Source of the DNA: Gluconobacter frateurii
Lineage (GTDB): Bacteria > Pseudomonadota > Alphaproteobacteria > Acetobacterales > Acetobacteraceae
DNA length: 64,000 nt
Direction of reading: 5' to 3'
Assembly (NCBI RefSeq): GCF_002723955.1
Contig: NZ_BEWN01000005.1
Location: 1-64,000, forward strand
The position numbers were made by a program, and so were the translations under genes. Of the stretch, positions 25,348 through 33,382 are shown piece by piece. Under the pieces are notes generated by a model. The model saw nothing but the letters and a program-made list of their open reading frames with translations. It did not search any database and was not told where the DNA came from. Within the stretch, counting starts at the first letter, position 1; each line of letters begins with the position of its first letter.

Positions 25348-25882
25348 ATGACTGCATCCGACGCAGGAAAATTCCTGCATCGGACTGCGCATGCGCCAGA
25401 ACCAGAGCACCCTGAATCCCACTGACAATTTCTTCTGCAAGATCGGTGGATTCCTCTTTCAACTTTCCAGAGCTATGAATCGCTAAGGCAAGAGCGGCCT
25501 GCCAGTCGGAAAAATAAGCCTGGATCTGTGTCCCGAACGGCGTCTCCCCATCCAGTGCCATAAGTCCCATCAGGCAAATCCTCTGACCTGACTGGAAATA
25601 CTGTTCCGTACTCCGGAACATACTCTCAATTCCCGTCAAGGGGCCTTCAGTTTCTTTAAGGGGCACAAAGATTTCTGCCTCGAACCAGCATTGGATATGA
25701 GCCAGAACTTCGGCGGCCATCTGCTCTTTCCCATCCGGAAAAAAGTTATAAAGGCTCCCCTTTCCCAGTCCGGTTGCCGCGGTCAAACGACTAAGAGAAG
25801 CTCCTTCATATCCATGACGCCGGAATACCTCAGCAATTGCCTGAAGAACTGGATCACGGCTTCGACGGGAAGAAGTCATCAC
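25307..25882 (-). CDS. TetR-family transcriptional regulator
   Basis: A 191-residue repressor-type protein. The helix-turn-helix is clear at residues 9-55 ([44 protein letters not shown]). The C-terminal ligand domain resembles the YcdC/NemR-like group ([23 protein letters not shown]). The start is GTG at 25882 or ATG at 25879; either overlaps the stop of the upstream DUF1348 gene. The two form one operon behind a perfect palindromic operator, so it very likely represses itself and DUF1348. The ligand is unknown. Confidence 0.88.
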   Translation of the reverse strand: MMTSSRRSRDPVLQAIAEVFRRHGYEGASLSRLTAATGLGKGSLYNFFPDGKEQMAAEVLAHIQCWFEAEIFVPLKETEGPLTGIESMFRSTEQYFQSGQRICLMGLMALDGETPFGTQIQAYFSDWQAALALAIHSSGKLKEESTDLAEEIVSGIQGALVLAHAQSDAGIFLRRMQSFRRRLAFPCGELQ

Positions 25883-26346
25883 AAACCCATCTCACTCAGT
25901 CCCGGATGAGAATCAGGCCGCACCGATTCTTCCCAACGGAACAAACGCTCTGACTCTCCAATCCGTACGTCATTGATACTGGCATGCCGCTCACCCATCA
26001 GCCCGGCATCATTGAAACCCCAGTTTTCGTTTCCATGGGAACGCCACCACTGGCCACCATGATCGCGCCATTCATAAACGAACCGCACCGCAATCCTGTT
26101 TCCATCAAACGCCCAAAGCTCCTTAATCAGCCGGTACTCGAGTTCCCTTTCCCACTTCCGGGCGAGAAATGCCGTAATTTCCGCCCGACCTGCGAGAAAT
26201 TCATTCCGATTCCGCCAACGGCTGTCCTGGGTGTAGGCCAAAGCTACCTGCTTCGGGCACTGACCATTCCATGCATCTTCCGCAGCACGAACTTTCTGGA
26301 TGGCCGTTTCACGCGTGAACGGCGGCAGGGGTGGTCTGATGTTCAT
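25879..26346 (-). CDS. DUF1348 family protein (NTF2/SnoaL-like)
   Basis: A 155-residue cytosolic protein: [69 protein letters not shown] and [13 protein letters not shown] are the diagnostic DUF1348 boxes, a cone-shaped alpha+beta barrel of unknown function. It is the first gene of an operon with the TetR regulator, so the regulator's inducer may be the substrate of this protein, probably a reactive small molecule. The gene has no homologous partner nearby. Confidence 0.85.
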   Translation of the reverse strand: MNIRPPLPPFTRETAIQKVRAAEDAWNGQCPKQVALAYTQDSRWRNRNEFLAGRAEITAFLARKWERELEYRLIKELWAFDGNRIAVRFVYEWRDHGGQWWRSHGNENWGFNDAGLMGERHASINDVRIGESERLFRWEESVRPDSHPGLSEMGL

Positions 26347-26379
26347 AGTGAAATTTCCTAACTAAAAGGATAAGCCCAA

Positions 26380-26399
26380 TTTGTACCGATCGGTACAAA
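26380..26399. promoter_or_regulatory. Perfect 20-bp palindrome, likely TetR operator
   Basis: TTTGTACCGA is followed directly by its reverse complement. It lies 33 bases before the DUF1348 start and 74 bases before rlmN, the position expected for an autoregulating TetR protein. Confidence 0.75.
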
Positions 26400-26473
26400 G
26401 AGTCCATCCTCTTTGATGAAGACTCACTTTCCTTTGGAAATCCGCGCTCTCTCCGTGCTATGGGTCCGCCGCC

Positions 26474-27685
26474 ATGACCGTCCTGACACACCCAGATACC
26501 CGCCCGCGCATCAACTCCGTCGCCTCTGACGACCTGAACGAGGCTGAGCGGGAGCGTATCCGCGCAAAATCCGCCCTCTTCGCGCCGCCAGAAGCAAGGC
26601 TGGAAGATGGCCGTCGGGATCTCGTCGGCATGTCGCGTGAGGAACTTGCCGCCCTGATGACCGAAATTGGCGAAAAGCCATTCCGGGCAAAGCAGATCTG
26701 GCACTGGATCTACCACCAGGGCGCGACAGACTTTTCGAAGATGAGCACCATTGCCAAGCCTCTTCAGGCCAAGCTGGCAGAACATTTCATCGTCGGCCGC
26801 CCCACAACAACAACGGAACAGACATCCGTTGATTCCACCCGCAAATTCCTTTTCCGCTTTCGTGACGGACAGGAAGCCGAGACGGTCTATATCCCTGACC
26901 GCAAGGAAGACCGTGGCGCGGTTTGCATTTCCTCGCAGGTAGGCTGCACCCTCTCCTGTACGTTCTGCCATACCGGCACACAGAAGCTTGTTCGCAATCT
27001 GGGTCCTGCGGAAATCGTCGGCCAGTTCATGGCGGCACGAGACAGCTACAAGGAATGGCCAAGCCCCAGTGCGGACATGCCCCGCTTCCTGTCGACCATC
27101 GTTCTGATGGGCATGGGTGAACCGCTCTACAATTATGACAACGTAGCCAAGGCCATGCGCATCATCATGGATGGTGAAGGCATTGCCCTCTCGCGCCGTC
27201 GTATCACGCTGTCCACATCCGGTGTCGTCCCGATGATGGACCGCTGCGGCGAGGAACTCGGCATCAATCTGGCCATTTCCCTCCACGCCGTCACGAACGA
27301 ACTGCGCGATCAGATCGTCCCGCTGAACCGCAAATATCCGATCGAAGAGCTCATGGCGGCCTGCAGGCGCTACCCGGCTGCATCGAATTCCCGCCGTATC
27401 ACGTTCGAATACATCATGCTGCGCGGCGTCAATGACAGCGAAGCCGATGCCCGCGAACTGGTGCGCCTGATCAAGGACATGCCAGCCAAGGTCAATCTGA
27501 TCCCGTTCAACCCATGGCCCGGTTCAGACTTCAAACCCTCCACACGTGAGCAACTCGCAAAGTTTGCAAAGATCGTGATGGATGCAGGCTTTGCCTCTCC
27601 GATCCGCACCCCACGTGGGCAGGATATTCTTGCGGCCTGCGGGCAGCTCAAGACCGAAAGCGAGCGTCAGCGCAAAACCGCCTGA
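26474..27685 (+). CDS. rlmN: Dual-specificity RNA methyltransferase RlmN
   Basis: A 403-residue radical-SAM enzyme that methylates C2 of adenine 2503 in 23S rRNA and adenine 37 in several tRNAs. The iron-sulfur motif CTLSCTFC (CxxxCxxC, near 158-165) is intact, with GEPLYNYDNV and TLSTSGVVP as further family boxes. The second catalytic Cys is seen near the C-terminus in DILAACGQL. The first ~60 residues, before the helical N-domain (MSREELAALMTEIGEKPFRAKQIW), are an extension compared with E. coli (384). It may be affected by the palindrome upstream. Confidence 0.95.
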   Translation: MTVLTHPDTRPRINSVASDDLNEAERERIRAKSALFAPPEARLEDGRRDLVGMSREELAALMTEIGEKPFRAKQIWHWIYHQGATDFSKMSTIAKPLQAKLAEHFIVGRPTTTTEQTSVDSTRKFLFRFRDGQEAETVYIPDRKEDRGAVCISSQVGCTLSCTFCHTGTQKLVRNLGPAEIVGQFMAARDSYKEWPSPSADMPRFLSTIVLMGMGEPLYNYDNVAKAMRIIMDGEGIALSRRRITLSTSGVVPMMDRCGEELGINLAISLHAVTNELRDQIVPLNRKYPIEELMAACRRYPAASNSRRITFEYIMLRGVNDSEADARELVRLIKDMPAKVNLIPFNPWPGSDFKPSTREQLAKFAKIVMDAGFASPIRTPRGQDILAACGQLKTESERQRKTA

Positions 27686-27757
27686 CGCCCGGTTTCCCTC
27701 ACGAACGCGGGATGCTAGAAACGCCTTCCGAACGAAAACCATAAGGACCACGCAGTT

Positions 27758-28990
27758 ATGAGCGCCCATCAGGACGTCAAGAAAGTCGTTCTCGCCTATT
27801 CCGGCGGGCTGGACACTTCGGTCATCCTCCGATGGCTCCAGAAGACCTATAACTGCGAGGTCGTGACTTTTACGGCCGATCTGGGTCAGGGCGAAGAGCT
27901 GGAGCCGGCCCGCAAGAAGGCCGAGATGTTCGGCGTGAAGGAAATCTTCGTCGAAGATCTGCGCGAGACCTTCGTCAAGGACTACGTCTTCCCGATGTTC
28001 CGTGCGAACACGGTTTATGAAGGCCAGTACCTCCTCGGCACGTCCATCGCCCGTCCGCTGATCGCAAAGCGCCAGATCGAAATTGCCGAAGCTGTTGGTG
28101 CGGATGCCGTCGCTCACGGCGCAACCGGCAAGGGTAACGATCAGGTCCGTTTCGAGCTTGGCTATTACGCCCTCAAGCCGGACGTGAAGGTCATTTCTCC
28201 ATGGCGCGAATGGGAACTGACATCCCGGACGAAGCTGCTTGAGTTTGCAGAAGAAAATCAGATCCCCGTCACGAAGGACAAGCGCGGCGAAGCACCGTTC
28301 TCCGTTGACGCCAACCTTCTGCACTCATCGTCTGAAGGCAAGCTGCTTGAAGATCCGGCTGTAGCGCCTGACGAAATCGTTTTCCAGCGTACCATTTCCC
28401 CGGAAGCCGCGCCGGACAAAGCTACGGAAATCAGCATCGACTTCGTGAATGGTGACCCGGTTGCCATCAATGGCGTGGCCATGAGCCCGGCAACGCTGCT
28501 GACGCGCCTGAACGAACTGGGCCGTGAAAACGGCATTGGCCGTCTGGATATCGTGGAGAACCGCTTTGTGGGCATGAAGTCCCGCGGTATCTACGAAACG
28601 CCTGGTGGCACGATCCTGCTGGCCGCTCACCGCTCCATCGAGAGCATCACGCTGGACCGCGAAGCTGCCCACCTTAAGGACAGCATCATGCCGCGCTATG
28701 CGGAACTGATCTATAACGGCTTCTGGTTCTCCCCTGAGCGCCGGATGCTTCAGGCCCTGATCGATGCCAGCCAGCATTCCGTCAACGGTCGCGTTCGCAT
28801 GAAACTCTACAAGGGTAATGTCGTTTGCGTCGGTCGCGAGAGCCCGAACAGCCTGTACGATACCCGCGTTGTGACATTCGAGGACGACGAAGGCGCGTAT
28901 AATCAGCAGGATGCGCAGGGCTTCATCAAGCTCAACGCTTTGCGCCTGCGTCTGGGCGGCCAGATTGGCCGTCGCGGCGGCGCACTCTGA
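27758..28990 (+). CDS. argG: Argininosuccinate synthase
   Basis: A 410-residue cytosolic ligase joining citrulline and aspartate at the cost of ATP to AMP, the penultimate step of arginine synthesis. The PP-loop [15 protein letters not shown] (residues 13-27) is intact, as are the citrulline/aspartate-binding segments [31 protein letters not shown] and [20 protein letters not shown]. Length matches type 1 (short) ArgG. It stands apart from other arginine genes and is followed by the FKBP gene 23 bases later. Confidence 0.97.
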   Translation: MSAHQDVKKVVLAYSGGLDTSVILRWLQKTYNCEVVTFTADLGQGEELEPARKKAEMFGVKEIFVEDLRETFVKDYVFPMFRANTVYEGQYLLGTSIARPLIAKRQIEIAEAVGADAVAHGATGKGNDQVRFELGYYALKPDVKVISPWREWELTSRTKLLEFAEENQIPVTKDKRGEAPFSVDANLLHSSSEGKLLEDPAVAPDEIVFQRTISPEAAPDKATEISIDFVNGDPVAINGVAMSPATLLTRLNELGRENGIGRLDIVENRFVGMKSRGIYETPGGTILLAAHRSIESITLDREAAHLKDSIMPRYAELIYNGFWFSPERRMLQALIDASQHSVNGRVRMKLYKGNVVCVGRESPNSLYDTRVVTFEDDEGAYNQQDAQGFIKLNALRLRLGGQIGRRGGAL

Positions 28991-29013
28991 CCCATAACCA
29001 GTTGCGGGGGACC

Positions 29014-29502
29014 ATGACCAGCCTGTTTCGCCTTACATCAGCCCTGACCCTTTGCGGCGCACTTCTTGCAGGATGTGCCGGACACAAGGAAGACGCGCCG
29101 GAACTGACGCCTGAGCAGTTTATGGCGAAGGTCCAGGCGGAACCAGGCGTCAAGACCCTCCCCGACGGGCTGTCCTACAAGGTTCTGAAAAGCGGACCGA
29201 AGGACGGCGAAAGCCCACACCGTGGGTCCAGCATCATGGTGATCTATGAAGGTCGGCTGCCGGATGGCGGTATTTTCGACAGCTCCGACCAGCACGGTAA
29301 CGGCGCTTATATGGAAATGCCGCTGGATGGTCTGGTCGATGGCTGGCTTGAAGCCCTGCCCATGATGCATGTCGGAGATGAGTGGATGCTCTACCTTCCC
29401 GCCAAGCTGGGTTACGGCAAGCGCTCCATGGGTATTATTCCGCCGAACAGCCCGCTGATCTTCAAGATCCAGCTTCTGGGCGTCAACAACGGGCAGCAGT
29501 AA
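29014..29502 (+). CDS. FKBP-type peptidyl-prolyl isomerase lipoprotein
   Basis: A 162-residue secreted lipoprotein starting at the ATG at 29014 behind GGGGG. The signal peptide ends in LLAGC (lipobox, Cys about residue 20). Residues 30-45 are the FKBP N-terminal helix and residues 60-160 the FK506-binding domain: VIYEGRLPDGGIFDSS, LDGLVDGWLEALPMMHVGDEWMLYLPAKLGYG and IPPNSPLIFKIQLL. Enzymes of this type (FkpA/Mip-like) fold proteins in the periplasm. The gene is closed by the hairpin shared with tdk. Confidence 0.9.
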   Translation: MTSLFRLTSALTLCGALLAGCAGHKEDAPELTPEQFMAKVQAEPGVKTLPDGLSYKVLKSGPKDGESPHRGSSIMVIYEGRLPDGGIFDSSDQHGNGAYMEMPLDGLVDGWLEALPMMHVGDEWMLYLPAKLGYGKRSMGIIPPNSPLIFKIQLLGVNNGQQ

Positions 29503-29518
29503 AGACTGCCCTCTACTT

Positions 29519-29544
29519 CCAGAAAAGCCTCAGGGCTTTTCTGG
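29519..29544. terminator. Bidirectional terminator shared by the FKBP gene and tdk
   Basis: CCAGAAAAGCC and GGCTTTTCTGG form a perfect 11-bp stem with a TCAG loop; TCA is the tdk stop codon. The AAAA/TTTT tracts lie within the stem on both strands. Confidence 0.65.
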
Positions 29545-30072
29545 AAGGCACCAGTGCTCATTGCAGCGCGCTTCATAAAGCTCCTGGTCGCCTGTCTCGA
29601 GAAGACGTCCTGTTTCATGCGTCTTGGCCGTCCAGCGCGCCGGGCCGTTGCAGGTATGACACCGGGCTTCAAGATAAATGATATCGTCGGCAAACTGCAT
29701 CAGCTTTGACACGATTTCGAACGGCTGCTGACGATAATCGCTATCCAGCCCACCGACGGTCACCGTCGCCCCACGCAATTTTGCAGCCTGCAATTCCGTT
29801 ACAATGTCGCCCTCATAATGCGGAGCGACCATGAACTGCACTTCGTCCAGCACGATATGATCGTAATTATCAGCCTGCGCAGGCCACTGCCGCACGGACT
29901 GGGCTGCAAAATGTGAGCCATCGCGGCTCACCAGTTCAGCGCCATCCCGCGTATCGAATCCCGGTTTGAGAGCAAGAACACGCTCATGCGCAGCCGCGGC
30001 CTTGATCAGATGCGAGGATTTCCCTGCAAACATTGGCCCCACATACAGTACCAGACGTCCCTTGCTGCTCAT
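29530..30072 (-). CDS. tdk: Thymidine kinase (type II)
   Basis: A 180-residue salvage enzyme phosphorylating thymidine. The Walker A loop is GPMFAGKSSHL (about residues 12-22), the DEVQF Walker B strand lies near 81-85, and the lasso GGLDSDYRQQPFEIVSKLM binds the nucleoside. The zinc ribbon is CHTC (near 140) with a second pair of ligands in C-NEH near the end (RCNEHWC). The gene is single and convergent with the FKBP gene; the last codons form part of the terminator stem. Confidence 0.94.
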   Translation of the reverse strand: MSSKGRLVLYVGPMFAGKSSHLIKAAAAHERVLALKPGFDTRDGAELVSRDGSHFAAQSVRQWPAQADNYDHIVLDEVQFMVAPHYEGDIVTELQAAKLRGATVTVGGLDSDYRQQPFEIVSKLMQFADDIIYLEARCHTCNGPARWTAKTHETGRLLETGDQELYEARCNEHWCLPEKP

Positions 30073-30168
30073 GCTTTCTCCCTTCGATAGCGCCCATGAG
30101 CCCTATCGGAACGGATTTGCCAAGACCCGCCCTTGCTGAATGCGGTCTGAAAATGCGACAAACAGTCT

Positions 30169-30654
30169 GTGATCAGATTAGACCCAGCAATCCGGCTTCC
30201 CCTGTTTATCGCCATTTTTCTGGCGATTGCATTCGTCGTCGGTCATGCATGGGAAAATCGTGAACAAGCCCCTCGCGAGTATTCGAATGAATGCAGCATC
30301 TGCCATCATGGCGGCCATGGGCAGGTCCGCGCCGTAGCTCCGATCTTTGGTCGGGTTGGCCATATCGCCCTGACGCCCGAAGGCCACCGCTACGTCATTC
30401 ATGTGCTGTTGAATGGTCTTGATGGGCCAATTACAGCAGGCGGTGCGGCCTACAATAGCTCCATGCCTTCATTTCACCGACTTCCCGACGATGAAATCGC
30501 ACGGATCCTGACATTTGTGGCCAGTCAGGAAATGCCATCGGGTGGCCCGACCTTTACGGCCGCCGACATCGCTGAAGAACGCAAACATCCGCTTTCTCCC
30601 GAAGAAGTTTTGCTCGAACGCCAGAAACTGGAACAGCAGACGCCTCTGCCATGA
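30169..30654 (+). CDS. Small membrane-anchored monoheme cytochrome c
   Basis: A 161-residue protein with a GTG start. An N-terminal uncleaved hydrophobic helix (PLFIAIFLAIAFVVGHAW, about 8-25) tethers a periplasmic cytochrome-c domain with heme motif CSICH (near residues 43-47). A Met ligand is likely in SSMPSF, typical of class I c-type folds. The helix LPDDEIARILTFVASQ fits the C-terminal cytochrome helix. It overlaps the next, related cytochrome gene by 4 bases (ATGA). The electron donor and acceptor are unknown; oxidases or periplasmic dehydrogenases are candidates. Confidence 0.78.
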   Translation: MIRLDPAIRLPLFIAIFLAIAFVVGHAWENREQAPREYSNECSICHHGGHGQVRAVAPIFGRVGHIALTPEGHRYVIHVLLNGLDGPITAGGAAYNSSMPSFHRLPDDEIARILTFVASQEMPSGGPTFTAADIAEERKHPLSPEEVLLERQKLEQQTPLP

Positions 30655-31100
30655 AACGGATTGTTCTTCCTCTCTGCCTCACTCTGACCTGTTGCGGGAA
30701 AAAGCCGGCCGGACAAGCTGTTTACGGCCCCAACTGCGGGATCTGCCATCATGGTGGCGGTGGAATGCCGGGCGAAACGCCGCCCCTGGTTGGTCGGCTG
30801 GACGTCATTGCCCAGACGCCGGAAGGCCGCCATTACCTTGCGACGGTGCTTCTGAATGGCCTCCGCGGCAGCTTCAAAACGCAAGGGTACGGCTATAACT
30901 ATTCCATGCCTGCGTATCGTGATCGTCTCACAGATCAGCAGATTTCTGACACTCTTAACTGGTTGATCGCCCGCGGTCAGACCCAACCCGCCCCCGTTAT
31001 CGCTCCTGCCGACATTGCCAGCGCCCGTATGCAGCCAGGCGATCCGGCAACAAGTTACCAGGAACGAAAGCTCCTGGAGCAGAAGCACCCGCTTCCGTGA
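30651..31100 (+). CDS. Small monoheme cytochrome c, likely lipoprotein
   Basis: A 149-residue paralogue of the preceding cytochrome. The N-terminus has a short hydrophobic signal ending at LTCC near residue 14-15, resembling a lipobox. The heme motif is CGICH (near 29-33), the Met ligand probably in YSMPAY and the closing helix LTDQQISDTLNWLIA. Both paralogues end with the same ADIA...LLE...PLP tail, showing gene duplication. Co-translation suggests a two-cytochrome electron relay with different anchoring. Confidence 0.78.
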   Translation: MKRIVLPLCLTLTCCGKKPAGQAVYGPNCGICHHGGGGMPGETPPLVGRLDVIAQTPEGRHYLATVLLNGLRGSFKTQGYGYNYSMPAYRDRLTDQQISDTLNWLIARGQTQPAPVIAPADIASARMQPGDPATSYQERKLLEQKHPLP

Positions 31101-31139
31101 GAGCACGACCCTTTCCCAAAGCTGAAGACTGAATTCATC

Positions 31140-32129
31140 ATGCAGCGTGTATTTTCCGGCATTCAGCCGACCGGCATTCCTCATCTGGGTAACTACCTGG
31201 GCGCCATCCGTAACTGGGCCGCCATGCAGGCAGACCATGACTGCGTCTTCTGCCTTGTGGACATGCACTCCCTTACGATGCCCTGGACGCCGGAAGACCT
31301 GCGCAAGCAGACCCTTGGCTCCGCAGCGTGCCTTCTGGCAACAGGCATTGAGCCAACACGCCTCTACAATCAGTCGGCCGTCAGCGCTCATGCCCGTCTC
31401 GGCTGGATCTTTAACTGCGTCTCCCGTCTCGGCTGGCTGAACCGCATGACCCAGTTCAAGGACAAGGCAGGCAAGAACCGGGAAAACCATTCCGCTGGTC
31501 TATATGTCTATCCAAACCTGATGGCTGCGGACATTTTGGCGTTCCACGCCACACGCGTTCCGGTCGGCGATGACCAGAAGCAGCATATCGAGCTGGCCAA
31601 TGACATTGCCCAGAAGTTCAACCATGACATGGGCACGGACTTCTTTCCGCAGATTGAGGCATTCATTCCGCCAGCAGCAGCCCGCGTCATGAGCCTGCGT
31701 GACGGCACGAAGAAAATGTCCAAGTCAGACCCGTCCGAACAGAGCCGCATTGTCCTGACGGACACCCCAGACGAAATCGCTCTGAAAATTCGCCGCGCAA
31801 AGACGGATTCGGACGTCCTGCCGAGTGAAGTCGAAGGACTTGGAGACCGCGCGGAAGCCCGCAATTTGGTGGCGATTTATGCTGCTATGTCAGACGAAAC
31901 GATGTCTGATGTTCTGGCTCGTTTCGGCGGCCAGGGCTTTGGGCCGTTCAAAAGCGCTCTGGCAGATCTGCTGGTGGAAAAGATTGGGCCGGTCGCAACC
32001 GAGACTGCACGCCTGATGCAGAACGAGGATCATATCATCTCCGTCCTGCGCACAGGTGCTGATCGCGCCCGCGAAATTTCCGAGCCAATCGTGCAGGAAG
32101 CCGAACGCCTCGTCGGCTTTATTCGCTAA
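31140..32129 (+). CDS. trpS: Tryptophanyl-tRNA synthetase
   Basis: A 329-residue class I synthetase. The HIGH-type motif is PHLGN (near 15-19) and the KMSKS loop is intact in KKMSKSDPSE (near 195-204). GDDQKQHIELANDIAQKFN is the conserved central helix. Length agrees with bacterial TrpS (about 334). It converges with lpxB, 8 bases apart, with a hairpin inside the 3' end of lpxB. Confidence 0.96.
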   Translation: MQRVFSGIQPTGIPHLGNYLGAIRNWAAMQADHDCVFCLVDMHSLTMPWTPEDLRKQTLGSAACLLATGIEPTRLYNQSAVSAHARLGWIFNCVSRLGWLNRMTQFKDKAGKNRENHSAGLYVYPNLMAADILAFHATRVPVGDDQKQHIELANDIAQKFNHDMGTDFFPQIEAFIPPAAARVMSLRDGTKKMSKSDPSEQSRIVLTDTPDEIALKIRRAKTDSDVLPSEVEGLGDRAEARNLVAIYAAMSDETMSDVLARFGGQGFGPFKSALADLLVEKIGPVATETARLMQNEDHIISVLRTGADRAREISEPIVQEAERLVGFIR

Positions 32130-32137
32130 CCGATCTC

Positions 32138-33382
32138 TTATCTGGATGAGCGGGAAACCGGCTCATCCAGAAGATCCATGATTTCAGACGCTGCCGCGTC
32201 CGCTGGTGTCCCCACTGGCGGTGAAAGCTTTTCAAGCACCTCTGCAAACGCGATACGCTGCTTGTCAGCCGCAGCAGGATCGTCCAGCAGCTTACCAATC
32301 GTTGCGGCCAGTTTTTCAGGCGTGCAGTTTTCCTGCAGCATTTCAGGGACCACTTCCCGCCCGGCCAGCAGATTGACCATCGCGACATAGGGCACCTTGA
32401 TCATCCGGCGCGCCATCATCGCCGTCACAGGATTTACGCGATACGTGACGACCATGGGAACGTTCCCCATAGCCAGCTCAAGGGTGGACGTTCCTGATTT
32501 CGTCAGCGCGCCCTGAGCCGCCGCGAATGCATCATGCTTGTCATGAATGTCCGTCACAATATGCGGCTGTATCGGCCATTTGCGGATCAGGTTTCGCACT
32601 GTTGGCGCAATGACAGGCGCAACAGGAATAACCGGACAGATATCCGGATGTGTTTTCCGCAGAATGTCGAGCATTTTGCGGAAAACGGGCAGAAGCTTGG
32701 GAACCTCAGAGCGCCGGCTTCCAGGCATCAGGATCAGAACAGGTGCATTTTCCGGAATGTTATGCCTACAACGAAAACGAGCGGCGTTTCCCTGCCTTAC
32801 ACCGGACTGAAGGACCGGGTGCCCGACAAAGCGCGCCTCCAACCCCCGTTGGGCAAACCATTCCGGCTCGAATGGCAACAGGCACAGAAGCCGATCCCAA
32901 AGGCCGGGAAATTCCTTCACGCGCTTCTCACGCCAGGCCCACACCTGCGGCGCAACGTAATGCACGCGCTTGATACCGGAATTTTCGATCTTCTGAAGGA
33001 GCCGGAGCGTGAAACCCGGGCTGTCAATCGTCACAACAAGATCCGGCTTGCGAAGCTCGATATCCTGCACAGCCTCAAGAAGACGTTGCCGAAGATGCTT
33101 CACTTTCGGCAGAACTTCCACAAGACCCATGACAGCCAGATCGCTCATCGGGAACAGACTGTGCAGCCCGAGTGCTTCCATACGGCCACCGCCCACCCCG
33201 GCAAAGACCAGGGTGGGGTCCTGCGCATGCAGCGCCAGCATGAGACGTGCACCAATCACGTCTCCGCTCGCCTCTCCTGCCAGAATCCAGATCACACGCC
33301 CATGCTGGGGAACCGACGCCCCCAGCTGGAAAGTCCTGTTCACCGACTGATCGCCTGATCCGGAGTCTGCAAGAGAATTCAT
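32138..33382 (-). CDS. lpxB: Lipid-A-disaccharide synthase
   Basis: A 414-residue GT19 glycosyltransferase joining UDP-2,3-diacylglucosamine and 2,3-diacylglucosamine-1-phosphate in lipid A synthesis at the inner membrane. The N-terminal AGEASGDVIGARLMLAL and VTIDSPGFTLRLL, the central YVAPQVWAWREKRVKEF and the C-terminal KSGTSTLELA (UDP-binding) boxes are all present. The ATG overlaps the pheT stop (ATGA), so lpxB is co-translated with pheT; the usual lpxD-fabZ-lpxA-lpxB order is not seen here. Confidence 0.95.
   Translation of the reverse strand: MNSLADSGSGDQSVNRTFQLGASVPQHGRVIWILAGEASGDVIGARLMLALHAQDPTLVFAGVGGGRMEALGLHSLFPMSDLAVMGLVEVLPKVKHLRQRLLEAVQDIELRKPDLVVTIDSPGFTLRLLQKIENSGIKRVHYVAPQVWAWREKRVKEFPGLWDRLLCLLPFEPEWFAQRGLEARFVGHPVLQSGVRQGNAARFRCRHNIPENAPVLILMPGSRRSEVPKLLPVFRKMLDILRKTHPDICPVIPVAPVIAPTVRNLIRKWPIQPHIVTDIHDKHDAFAAAQGALTKSGTSTLELAMGNVPMVVTYRVNPVTAMMARRMIKVPYVAMVNLLAGREVVPEMLQENCTPEKLAATIGKLLDDPAAADKQRIAFAEVLEKLSPPVGTPADAAASEIMDLLDEPVSRSSR
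32144..32168. terminator. Hairpin at the trpS/lpxB convergent junction
   Basis: GGATGAGC and GCTCATCC form an 8-bp stem that can extend with GG/CC around a GAAA loop (one bulged G). It lies within the last codons of lpxB. The T run is short. Confidence 0.45.
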
